64,000 nt of DNA, from assembly GCA_025370845.1 (NCBI GenBank), contig JAMXFF010000031.1, positions 33,065 through 97,064 of the forward strand. The letters run 5' to 3'. Shown here one piece after another: positions 56,341-64,000 of the stretch (positions within the stretch are counted from its first letter, which is position 1; every line of letters starts with the position of its first letter). The notes below the pieces were generated by a model that searched no databases, was not told the DNA's origin, and was given only the letters and a program-made list of their open reading frames with translations. Source of the DNA: Laspinema palackyanum D2a (lineage in GTDB: Bacteria; Cyanobacteriota; Cyanobacteriia; Cyanobacteriales; Laspinemataceae). Both the position numbers and the translations under genes were made by a program.

Positions 56341-57852
56341 ATGTACTTTGAAGAAATTCGCCAATGGCAGGGGACCGCTGAGGGTCTAACAAAAGAACTC
56401 AAACAACAGGTAAAGTTGCTGGGGCTATCTGTGGAGCCTCCTGCCTTGCGAACAGTGCGGATGTGGAGAGCGAAGCAGCTTTTGTCCCAACCCAAAGGGC
56501 AAGAATTCCGATTTCGCCAGATTTTGGAAGGGTTAGCCGTTTTGCTGCTTCAAAAACGAGGTTGGACTTTAGCGGCGATCGCTGAGGTTTTGCCCTCATT
56601 CCCAGACGGAACTTTGGAGATGCAAATCATCGCGGAGGCGAATTGCCAAGACCCTTCCTGGTCACCCGTCCAAACGACCAGTTTGCCCTTATCTACCGGA
56701 CACGCCAAGGATCTCGACTTGGCTGAGGATGCGGTGGTACTCTTGGCACAGGGAATTTTGCGGCAATATACAAGGGTGTTGAACCGAGAAATAGTCCGGC
56801 AAGACGACAGTATGCCCCCAGAACTTTATCGGGCTATGTGCAAGTTGGGGCGGCTGTATATTGAAGAAGGATTAACTGACCGCGCTGCTTGCGTTCATCT
56901 GGTCTTAGATCGTGCAAGGCATCCTTTGGACTCTGAGCCTTGGGCATTAAAGATTTTTCAGCAATCCGATTTTCGGTTTCGGGGGATGACCCTAATTGAT
57001 GCAGAGTTGCGAGTCCCCACCTCGGATTGTGTAGAAATTGCTAATTTAAGAGGTTCGTTTGGGGAAGATAATGTCATAGAAACTCGCTTACACCAACGTT
57101 TGCGAGAATCCACGGAACGATTAAAAGGGCGTCGCCAACATAAAGCTTATACGGCTGTGCGATCGCTATTAGGTTCGCGATCGCTTATTGGAGAACGAGA
57201 GTTATTAGATTATTTAGTTGATCACGATTTGACCCCTTTACAGGGAATGATTATTGATACATTTTTTGATCGGGTCCCAGAGATTTGGCTCATGGAAGGC
57301 CGCGCTCATCGTTGCGCCCACTGTGGCACTCTGATGCGACCCCATCCCCAGAAAAAACTATTCCCCCAGGGGCGATGCCCCATTCGCTTATGCCCGGGTC
57401 ATGAGTCTTCACAAGCCAAAGTTTCTGAGGCGGTAGATCCCAACCAAGATCTACTATTGATTGCCAAACCCCAAATTTTAACCTATTGGACTGGACCGGC
57501 CATTGACGAGTTAGCAATTTTTGAGGCAGCCAAAGAAAATGGACTCGATGCCGAACTTTATCCAGAATCAGATCGCTGCGATGTCGCGATTACGGATTAC
57601 AACATTGGCATTGATGCTAAATCTTACACCAGCCCAGTTTCTTTAGCTTTACGTCTAAATCGCAGTATTGGCGGACTGATTTACTATCACCGGCGCATTA
57701 TCGCCATCAGCGACGCACTCATTCAAGATAATCCGGATTACCTTCCTACTTTGAAGTCAACACTCGACAAAAAAAACGACCAAGCCACCCTGGAAATTAT
57801 GCCCGTCTCTAAAGTGATTCAACTCTTACAGGAGATTTCCTATGCGAAGTAA
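56341..57852 (+). CDS. pPIWI-RE-associated restriction endonuclease-like protein
   Basis: This 503-residue first gene of the three-gene pPIWI-RE defence module codes for its REase-fold nuclease. An N-terminal HTH-like region (about 1-90, LRTVRMWRAKQLLSQ, ILEGLAVLLLQKRGWTLAAIAEV) is followed by a helical middle. A zinc-binding CAHC...CPIRLCPGH lies near 323-352. The C-terminal nuclease has D414, then D425-A-K427 (GIDAKSY), the PD-(D/E)xK catalytic pattern, followed by a helix with SRN-like residues. Its end overlaps the helicase gene by 11 nt. The role as DNA-cutting arm of a PIWI-guided system is based on family knowledge. Confidence 0.83.
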   Translation: MYFEEIRQWQGTAEGLTKELKQQVKLLGLSVEPPALRTVRMWRAKQLLSQPKGQEFRFRQILEGLAVLLLQKRGWTLAAIAEVLPSFPDGTLEMQIIAEANCQDPSWSPVQTTSLPLSTGHAKDLDLAEDAVVLLAQGILRQYTRVLNREIVRQDDSMPPELYRAMCKLGRLYIEEGLTDRAACVHLVLDRARHPLDSEPWALKIFQQSDFRFRGMTLIDAELRVPTSDCVEIANLRGSFGEDNVIETRLHQRLRESTERLKGRRQHKAYTAVRSLLGSRSLIGERELLDYLVDHDLTPLQGMIIDTFFDRVPEIWLMEGRAHRCAHCGTLMRPHPQKKLFPQGRCPIRLCPGHESSQAKVSEAVDPNQDLLLIAKPQILTYWTGPAIDELAIFEAAKENGLDAELYPESDRCDVAITDYNIGIDAKSYTSPVSLALRLNRSIGGLIYYHRRIIAISDALIQDNPDYLPTLKSTLDKKNDQATLEIMPVSKVIQLLQEISYAK

Positions 57853-60800
57853 ACCGGATTTTTGGAAGGGCGTAGACCGAATCTGTTGGATTTGTGTGTT
57901 TATGGAAAAATTCATTCAGGTTGATTCCTTAGAAGATGCTCCTCTAATTCTGTCGGGCATGGCGAGCATTGTGAATGCACCCTCTTTTGCATTAGCCCGT
58001 CAAGCTATTTTTAATATGCGTCTACTGTCGTTAAAGTATGTCACTCAAAAATCGCTCCAGCAAGCCATCGCCATCTATAACAATTTTCACTACTGTAATC
58101 AATTTCAAGGGGCGTATAAAATTGATTCAGAAACACTCCAGTTTCAGCGCACAGACCCCCTAGAAGACCCCTTAATTACCAAAGCGGTTAAAATTCTGGG
58201 TCAGCCTCTAGCCCAACAACTGTACAGCGCCACTTTTGCCAATCCTCGGCAACTGATGACTGTTGCTTTAGGGGAAGAAAAAACCGCTTTGAGGCTACCC
58301 ATTGGGCCAATCTCTGCTCCCCTGGCTGCAAGTCGCACCCATTCCCTGGACCGTGTGCCAACCGGGAAAATTCGGATTCCCCTTTCCGAACTGCATGAGT
58401 TAGCCGTATCGATGGATGCTCGCGAAGAAAATTATCCGGAAAAAAGACGGGGAAACTGGGAAAAGCGGTTTCAACATTTTGCTCTGATGGTTCCTAAGAT
58501 TGGGGAGGGGCTGCGGGAAGAAAAGGCAATCACTTTAGAAGGAATCAAACATCTGATTGGATTGCCGGGAGCCGGTAAAACCACAGTATTAGTGTTAATT
58601 GCGATGTGGCTGGGGCAACGAAGCTATAAAGCCATGTTCATCTTTCCATCGATTGAAGTGGCCCGACAGTATATGGCAGAATTGGTATTCCACGGAGTTA
58701 AGGTGGGAATGCTAGTGGGTCAAAGCGACGAAACTCGTCGCCGACACGCAGATAATATTGCAGAGGCGATCGCCTCTAGCACGGTTGCAGCCAACGCAGC
58801 GTCAGGGGGAAACGGAGGATTTGCTTCTACTTTAGAAGAAGCCGAAGTGTTTGGAATAAATTGTGTACTCCCCGCTTTTTCCACAGCGGATACTTCCATG
58901 TGGGGGTTTGGTTATGCACCTTGCAAGGAAATTTTACAAACCCGAGGGAAAGAAGGAAAGCAGAAAAATTACTTATGCCCAGTTTGGACGATGTGTGGTC
59001 GCAATAAAGCTCCCCGTGATTTACTGGATGCTGATATCTGGGTCGGTCACGTCTTCTCAATGGATACCGAAGTGCCGCCTCATGCAATCCGCGAACAAAT
59101 CCGCTATTTTGAATTGATTGCCCGCACTTTTGACGTGGTGGTTTTTGATGAAGCCGATATGGTGCAGTCCAACTTGGATGCCTATGGCGCAGCTACCTTG
59201 CAGCTTTCTGGTGCCGAAAATTCTATTCATTCTGTGATTCAAGAACAAATCCACAATCGCTTCGCTCGCGGGGAGAACTATCGACTGCTGGACCGGGAAG
59301 TGGAACTGTATAGTCGCGATTTGTCAGAATTTGGGGACCATAATACTTCATTAGTGACGGCGGTGCAAAATTTGTCGTCCTCGCGGATTCAAAATCGCTA
59401 CAAAGACCAGATGTTAACGGTTTCAAGAATTATTGGAGATTTATTAGATGGGCTAGAAAAAAATTTTTCTTGGCGCGACCGACTGGATTCAGAGGAAGTC
59501 AAACAAGGATTTAGCAAAAATCGGGCTTTACGGGAATTTTGGGAGATTGCGGCCTACCGTGCTTTCTACGATCGCACTGGAATGGAAAGTTCCGATTGGC
59601 CAAAAGCCGATTTATGTGCGCGAACCCTGGGGGTAAAACGGATCCTCCTAGAGGAGAAACTGCAACATCTGATTCATCACTTCCGCCGGTACCTAGCGGA
59701 GAACCTGATCGAACGGCGCGATAAGATCGTGGGAGAAATTGCTGACTTATTTTTGTCCCTATGCTTTGACAAGGGTTCGCGCTCAAGTCAACATCACACG
59801 TCCCCCCCAAACGCCGGGGAAGTCATTACTTTACTCGTTTGCATTACCTTCGTGATTTTAGGTTACCAACGGATTGTACCGAGAACGCGGACGATGGTGG
59901 CTGAGGGGCTGATTCGAGAACCCATTATCCAGTCTACTGCCAGCGAAGAACTCCGGAAAATCATTCCCGAAAATATTTTGGGGTCTTTTTCGGGCGTTAA
60001 ATATAGTTTCAAATCAGCACAGACCACTCGGATTCAAGCCCGGAATGTAGAATTATCGTACATTACTTTTGTCGGTGCGCCTCGGTTGCTGATGCACCGC
60101 TTCCACCGCTTATTTGAGGCAGAAGGCCAACCTAGGGGACCCGCCACTTTAATGACTTCCGCCACCTCTTTCTTAGAAACGAGTCCCGCTTATCATATTA
60201 ATTCGGGCCCCGACTACCTCCTAAAACCCACTCAAGTAGAACACGACCCCAAACGCAGTTTTTATTACTTCAAATGGATACCCGATAGCGAAAATCGGTC
60301 TGAACCGCTCAAATATAGCGGAGCCGGAGAACTCCGGAATCGAAATCTGGAGAAAATGGTCGAGTTTTTGGTTCGCAAAGGGACGGTAAAATCAGAAATT
60401 TATAAGGCGATTCGCAACTTTGACGTACAAAATGAAATTTATCGTAAAGCAGCGTTAATCGTGAATAGCTACGAACAAGCCCGCACCCTTAAAAAGTATC
60501 TGAATGATTACCATCCTGAAGTGGGCAAAAGAACCAAAGCAGTCGTGCGTTCGCTCAAGAGTGGAGAGCAAGCCACTGATTTTGTGACCACGGCTCAGTG
60601 CGAGGCTTTAGGAGATGATGAAACTTGCGATATTTTGATTTTTCCGATGTTGGCAATCGGTCGAGGGGTGAATATTGTGTTCACTAAGGGGCCTAGAAAA
60701 CTTGATGCCGCTATTGGCACGATTTATTTCCTCACCCGTCCCCATCCCACAACCGATGATATGCAGCTTTTATATAGTTTGGCGGGGCGAGCAACTCAAA

Positions 60801-61303
60801 AATTTGATGGTCAAGTTTTTAGTGAAACTGAAGATCTTTCGGATCTAACTCAATCTTGGCGACAAGCCAGAAAAAATATTTGGGCCTCAGCGGGTCGGCT
60901 CTTACGGGAGCCTTTAATGGCGAGTCGCCTGGGAGAAGATTTATTTAAGTCTTTTGCCGCCAATCAGATGGTAGGCATCTTGCAAACTATTGGTCGAGGT
61001 ATGCGAAATGGATGTCCGGTACAAGTGTATTTTGTCGATTCGGCTTGGGCCTACCAATCTACTAAAAACCAGCCGGACTCGGGACGCGATAGTCTGCTCG
61101 TGCAAATGCGAATCATTTTGGAAGAATGCGTGAACCATCCAGATCCAGTCACCCGCCAAATTTATCAAGAACTTTATGGCGCGTTTCTGGATCCGCTGCG
61201 CCGTATTGAGGGGGTAGTTTATCCAGCAAGTTTGCGATCTTCCCTAGATTTGGCTGACGAAGAAGATGGCTTTGATGAGTTTTCCTGTTTATTGGATATG
61301 TAA
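57842..61303 (+). CDS. pPIWI-RE-associated DinG-like helicase
   Basis: This 1153-residue SF2 helicase has Walker A GLPGAGKTT at 240-248, a DEAD box at 436-439 (VVVFDEADMV), and motif VI IGRGMRNG near the C-terminus. In the pPIWI-RE three-gene module a large DinG-type helicase is always encoded with the PIWI and REase genes. CxxC-type Cys residues between motifs I and II (CKE, CPVWTMC) could form the iron-sulphur cluster typical of DinG/XPD proteins. Overlap with the REase gene and a 2-bp gap to the PIWI gene show a single operon. A start 21 codons downstream (57905) is also possible. Confidence 0.85.
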   Translation: MRSKPDFWKGVDRICWICVFMEKFIQVDSLEDAPLILSGMASIVNAPSFALARQAIFNMRLLSLKYVTQKSLQQAIAIYNNFHYCNQFQGAYKIDSETLQFQRTDPLEDPLITKAVKILGQPLAQQLYSATFANPRQLMTVALGEEKTALRLPIGPISAPLAASRTHSLDRVPTGKIRIPLSELHELAVSMDAREENYPEKRRGNWEKRFQHFALMVPKIGEGLREEKAITLEGIKHLIGLPGAGKTTVLVLIAMWLGQRSYKAMFIFPSIEVARQYMAELVFHGVKVGMLVGQSDETRRRHADNIAEAIASSTVAANAASGGNGGFASTLEEAEVFGINCVLPAFSTADTSMWGFGYAPCKEILQTRGKEGKQKNYLCPVWTMCGRNKAPRDLLDADIWVGHVFSMDTEVPPHAIREQIRYFELIARTFDVVVFDEADMVQSNLDAYGAATLQLSGAENSIHSVIQEQIHNRFARGENYRLLDREVELYSRDLSEFGDHNTSLVTAVQNLSSSRIQNRYKDQMLTVSRIIGDLLDGLEKNFSWRDRLDSEEVKQGFSKNRALREFWEIAAYRAFYDRTGMESSDWPKADLCARTLGVKRILLEEKLQHLIHHFRRYLAENLIERRDKIVGEIADLFLSLCFDKGSRSSQHHTSPPNAGEVITLLVCITFVILGYQRIVPRTRTMVAEGLIREPIIQSTASEELRKIIPENILGSFSGVKYSFKSAQTTRIQARNVELSYITFVGAPRLLMHRFHRLFEAEGQPRGPATLMTSATSFLETSPAYHINSGPDYLLKPTQVEHDPKRSFYYFKWIPDSENRSEPLKYSGAGELRNRNLEKMVEFLVRKGTVKSEIYKAIRNFDVQNEIYRKAALIVNSYEQARTLKKYLNDYHPEVGKRTKAVVRSLKSGEQATDFVTTAQCEALGDDETCDILIFPMLAIGRGVNIVFTKGPRKLDAAIGTIYFLTRPHPTTDDMQLLYSLAGRATQKFDGQVFSETEDLSDLTQSWRQARKNIWASAGRLLREPLMASRLGEDLFKSFAANQMVGILQTIGRGMRNGCPVQVYFVDSAWAYQSTKNQPDSGRDSLLVQMRIILEECVNHPDPVTRQIYQELYGAFLDPLRRIEGVVYPASLRSSLDLADEEDGFDEFSCLLDM

Positions 61304-61305
61304 CC

Positions 61306-63963
61306 ATGAATGACGAAATTTTTGAGAATATTCAAGTCGAGGATGATGACATGAGTGAAACAACTTTGCGATCAGATATGCTTTATGCTTCCCCGGGCAA
61401 TCCTCAGAGTCTAAAAATTATACCCCTGGCTTTCACCGTACCGGATTGCCTCAAACCCGTCATCGTTGAAGGTTTTACTTTAGCTTGGACTAAAAAGGCT
61501 GCGGGGATTTTAGCAGAAATTCACAAAGCAACGGGTTGTTCAGGAAATGCAACTCACAAAAATTTGCCTTATGCTTCTCTGCGAGGGCTTTTGGAAGTCG
61601 GACTGAACGATCTAGCTTGCACTCAGATGAATTTAGGATTAAGTTCATTTGATTTGAACGGCAAAGCAGGACAGGACCCACGTCCCTTTGCTTACCTTAA
61701 TGGAGGAAACTCAGAAGCAATCCGTAAGGCTTTACGCCCCCTCCTTAATGAGTGGTTAACGGGCTACCTCAACCCTTTTGCTGAACGAGAGGAGGTTGCT
61801 CCAGAAGTTCTTGAGCGCTTAGAAGGCTTGCATGAAACAGGCGAGCTATTAAAAATTGATCCTTTGCCGTCTCAAGTGATTCCTTGGAAGTGGTCTGAAA
61901 AAACTGGAACCGCTGAGTCCCGCGCTCCTTATGATTATAGAGCGTTAGTCGATTATGTGGCCCGTGCGATCGCCGGGAACGAAATTTTTCAGGGTTTAGG
62001 CCCAATGAAACGGGTTATTTCTGCTCGGGGTAGTTTCACCACAGGAATGGCAGAACTGATGACTAAGCCAATCGCTCTGTCTCAGAAAGCGGGAGAGTTT
62101 AGTTTGGTGGTGAAGTTAGAAATAGTCACCTATCCCTCTTTGCATCAGCCTTTATTGAAGATTGAGGTGACAAAACGTCGTTGGTTTACTAATTTAAAAC
62201 CACCGCGTTTTAATTTTGGAAATATTAACGGGTTTGTTTTTTCTGAAGACTATGGTGATCGGGCTTTTAGTTACAAGGTGCTTTGTCAATCACAAAAACA
62301 AGACAAAGAAAAAAGTTGGCAGTGGAAAATTGATAAAGATTTTGAAGTGTTGCGCCGAAAACTTCACCTTTCCTTAAAAACAACGGAGGGCCAAAATATT
62401 AACCCAGAGCAGATTGCACTAGGTAAAGCGTCAACTGATTCCTGCAAAATAATGCTAACTTTCCGTAATGGATTGCAAGAAGGCCAACATGGAATTAAGG
62501 TAGGCGTACCCGAAATTGATAAGCTCGAAGCGTTTGAGGCAATCAGTGACCTTCTGAAGCCCCTCGGGTTTGAACCTTTCCAGAGTTACTCGGAAATTAA
62601 ATGGAAACCCAAGACAGGTCACTCTGCTCCAGATAACAGTGCCTCCCGCATGATTAATTTGCCAACTCTGCTAAGTGCTGTCTTAGAACATTTACAAAAA
62701 GGTGGCGATGGCGATTTTACCTCTAGCTATATAGAAAAATTGGATGATACCGAATTAAATCGCCTACTCAAAAAATATTTTTCCCTCAATCTATCAGATA
62801 TTATGGGGGAGAGAAAATCTCTGAAATTTAAGGGCAAAACTAAAAAACAGTTCCAAGAACTGACAAAAATGATTGAGGCCAACCAAAAAATCGTCGGAAA
62901 GCTCTACCCGCACCAGCGACCCTCGCTCATTATTTTTTATGAAGATGAATTGCAAAGGGAGATGAAATTGTTAGAGGCGATCGTTCAGGTTCTGTGGAAT
63001 GGTGCGATAGAAGTGATGCCCAATCGTTTACCGGCCAATACACATGGGCCGCGCATACTCTTGCCCGGTGCCAATTTAAAGGCGCAGGAGCGGTCTCACG
63101 AGCGCATAAAGGCATGGGAGCCAATCGTCCAACAACTGGCTCTACGCAAGCAGCGAACGTTTTGCCTCGTGTTGGCTCGCAAATTTTACCCAGACCGTAA
63201 TAAAAAAGGTAAGTCTAGTCCTGACGACCGCGTAAATAAACCCTCAACCCATCAAGCTTTAGCTGACTTAGCCGGGTCTTGCGTACAGTTTATTCTGCCC
63301 ATCAAAACAAATAAAAACCAAGAAAACCTCAAACTCGATAATTTTTTCCATCGAGGACAATCAGCACTCAAAGATTTGCTATATGCTCATTCGGGTTGGG
63401 TGGATAATGTTAAACAGAAAGTTGACCACTGGCTAGAAGCTACACCAATCGCACAAAGACCGAAAGAAATTATTGGCATTACCATTGTTCGCAAGCAAAA
63501 AGGTCGCACTCGCGGTTCTATAGAAAGTACATTTTTGCCGATTGCTGTGCGTCTTAAGGTAGAAACGGGTGAATGCGAACTTTGTTGTGCCTACGAAAAA
63601 GGCAGTTATTTAGAAAAAACTCCTTGGAGAAAATTTCCAGATGCCATCACATTTATCTCAAAAATTTCACCCGTCAAGTTAGGGACGAAGAAAGAGGTGA
63701 GACCGAATCGCTTTATGGAGTTTGTCAAAGAGATTATTTCTACTTCAGTTGAAGAGGGGAACCAACCTCTGGTGATGATTGATTCCTCGAACTGTGTACA
63801 GCTTTGGCCTTGGCTTGGCGACCGCCAACTTGATGCCCACCATATTAATTTTAAAACTCACTCGGGAAGTCCTATCTACGAACACATGGAGCAAGAGTGG
63901 CAAGGGGTAAGGCTGATTCGGCTGGGAGCATCCCAATTTTGTAAAAGGGGAAAAGTATGCTAA
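61306..63963 (+). CDS. pPIWI-RE prokaryotic PIWI-like protein
   Basis: This 885-residue member of the pPIWI-RE family is a distant bacterial relative of Argonaute proposed to use nucleic-acid guides against invading DNA. N-terminal part (about 30-400, VPDCLKPVIVEGFTLAW, PYASLRGLLEV) fits the family's N-terminal and MID-like region; the C-terminal part (about 590-885) fits the RNase H-like PIWI region, with KEIIGITIVRKQKGRTRG, GSIESTFLPIAVRL and D826 in VMIDSSNCVQLWPWLGD. The family is named for conserved Arg and Glu in place of the usual slicer carboxylates. The frame stops at 63963, soon after WQGVRLIRLG. The final residues (ASQFCKRGKVC) look unlike a natural end, so the C-terminus may be frameshifted or truncated. 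Confidence 0.83.
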   Translation: MNDEIFENIQVEDDDMSETTLRSDMLYASPGNPQSLKIIPLAFTVPDCLKPVIVEGFTLAWTKKAAGILAEIHKATGCSGNATHKNLPYASLRGLLEVGLNDLACTQMNLGLSSFDLNGKAGQDPRPFAYLNGGNSEAIRKALRPLLNEWLTGYLNPFAEREEVAPEVLERLEGLHETGELLKIDPLPSQVIPWKWSEKTGTAESRAPYDYRALVDYVARAIAGNEIFQGLGPMKRVISARGSFTTGMAELMTKPIALSQKAGEFSLVVKLEIVTYPSLHQPLLKIEVTKRRWFTNLKPPRFNFGNINGFVFSEDYGDRAFSYKVLCQSQKQDKEKSWQWKIDKDFEVLRRKLHLSLKTTEGQNINPEQIALGKASTDSCKIMLTFRNGLQEGQHGIKVGVPEIDKLEAFEAISDLLKPLGFEPFQSYSEIKWKPKTGHSAPDNSASRMINLPTLLSAVLEHLQKGGDGDFTSSYIEKLDDTELNRLLKKYFSLNLSDIMGERKSLKFKGKTKKQFQELTKMIEANQKIVGKLYPHQRPSLIIFYEDELQREMKLLEAIVQVLWNGAIEVMPNRLPANTHGPRILLPGANLKAQERSHERIKAWEPIVQQLALRKQRTFCLVLARKFYPDRNKKGKSSPDDRVNKPSTHQALADLAGSCVQFILPIKTNKNQENLKLDNFFHRGQSALKDLLYAHSGWVDNVKQKVDHWLEATPIAQRPKEIIGITIVRKQKGRTRGSIESTFLPIAVRLKVETGECELCCAYEKGSYLEKTPWRKFPDAITFISKISPVKLGTKKEVRPNRFMEFVKEIISTSVEEGNQPLVMIDSSNCVQLWPWLGDRQLDAHHINFKTHSGSPIYEHMEQEWQGVRLIRLGASQFCKRGKVC

Positions 63964-64000
63964 AATTTCCCTTTTATTTTAGCTGATCCCTATATTATAG

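Overview
The window is cyanobacterial chromosome, probably from a filamentous Oscillatoria-like organism. The evidence is the very frequent HIP1-type GCGATCGC octamers, a CcbP-family calcium-binding protein, an RT-Cas1 fusion and the general style of the proteins. Almost everything in it is accessory: it reads as a large defence island with three separate immune modules plus mobile and repeat debris. No tRNA or rRNA gene was seen.

Region 1 (about 0.1-20.9 kb) is a type III-B-like (Cmr) CRISPR locus. It runs: RT-Cas1 fusion (minus), a divergent HTH-NACHT-helical-repeat ATPase (plus), CRISPR array 1 (22 repeats, read rightward), and an operon of a short Cas10/Cmr2 without HD domain, Cmr3, Cmr4, Cmr5-like, a double-RAMP Cmr6/Cmr1-like protein and a CARF-HEPN ribonuclease. 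After an intrinsic terminator come, all leftward, CRISPR array 2 (32 clear repeats), a second stand-alone Cas1, Cas2 and a small HTH protein. The two arrays share the hairpin stem and the crRNA 5' tag, so one effector could use both. There is no cas6. The second Cas1 has Leu where the catalytic Glu should be and carries a (Asn-Gly)12 linker. Both cas1 genes sit behind nearly the same upstream element with two ATGACT boxes 12 bp apart. This suggests a co-regulated adaptation machine made of an active RT-Cas1 and a catalytically altered partner. The effector lacks the HD nuclease and apparently the backbone catalytic Asp, but keeps the GGDD cyclase and a CARF-HEPN effector, so it may act mainly by cyclic-oligoadenylate signalling.

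Region 2 (21-30 kb) holds unrecognised genes (a coiled-coil protein, a GTG-start three-gene operon ending in a GNAT acetyltransferase), degraded GNAT copies, and a short-chain dehydrogenase split exactly by a tnpB-only IS200/IS605-type element. Region 3 (30.7-35.1 kb) is a 1480-residue subtilisin-like protease with N-terminal repeats and a LysM domain.

Region 4 (35.8-52.4 kb) is a DISARM-like module: SNF2 helicase (DrmD-like), adenine methyltransferase (DrmMI-like), a 1920-residue YprA/DUF1998 helicase with a possible C-terminal nuclease, and a UvrD-like helicase with a RelE-like N-terminus. It is followed by a secreted protein, a CcbP protein and a small unknown. A 2-kb non-coding stretch (54.3-56.3 kb) is made of a diverged repeat family, also present at 29.7-30.1 kb.

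Region 5 (56.3-64.0 kb) is the three-gene pPIWI-RE module: REase, DinG-like helicase and prokaryotic PIWI protein, behind a recognisable sigma70 promoter overlapped by TTTAC/GTAAA inverted repeats.
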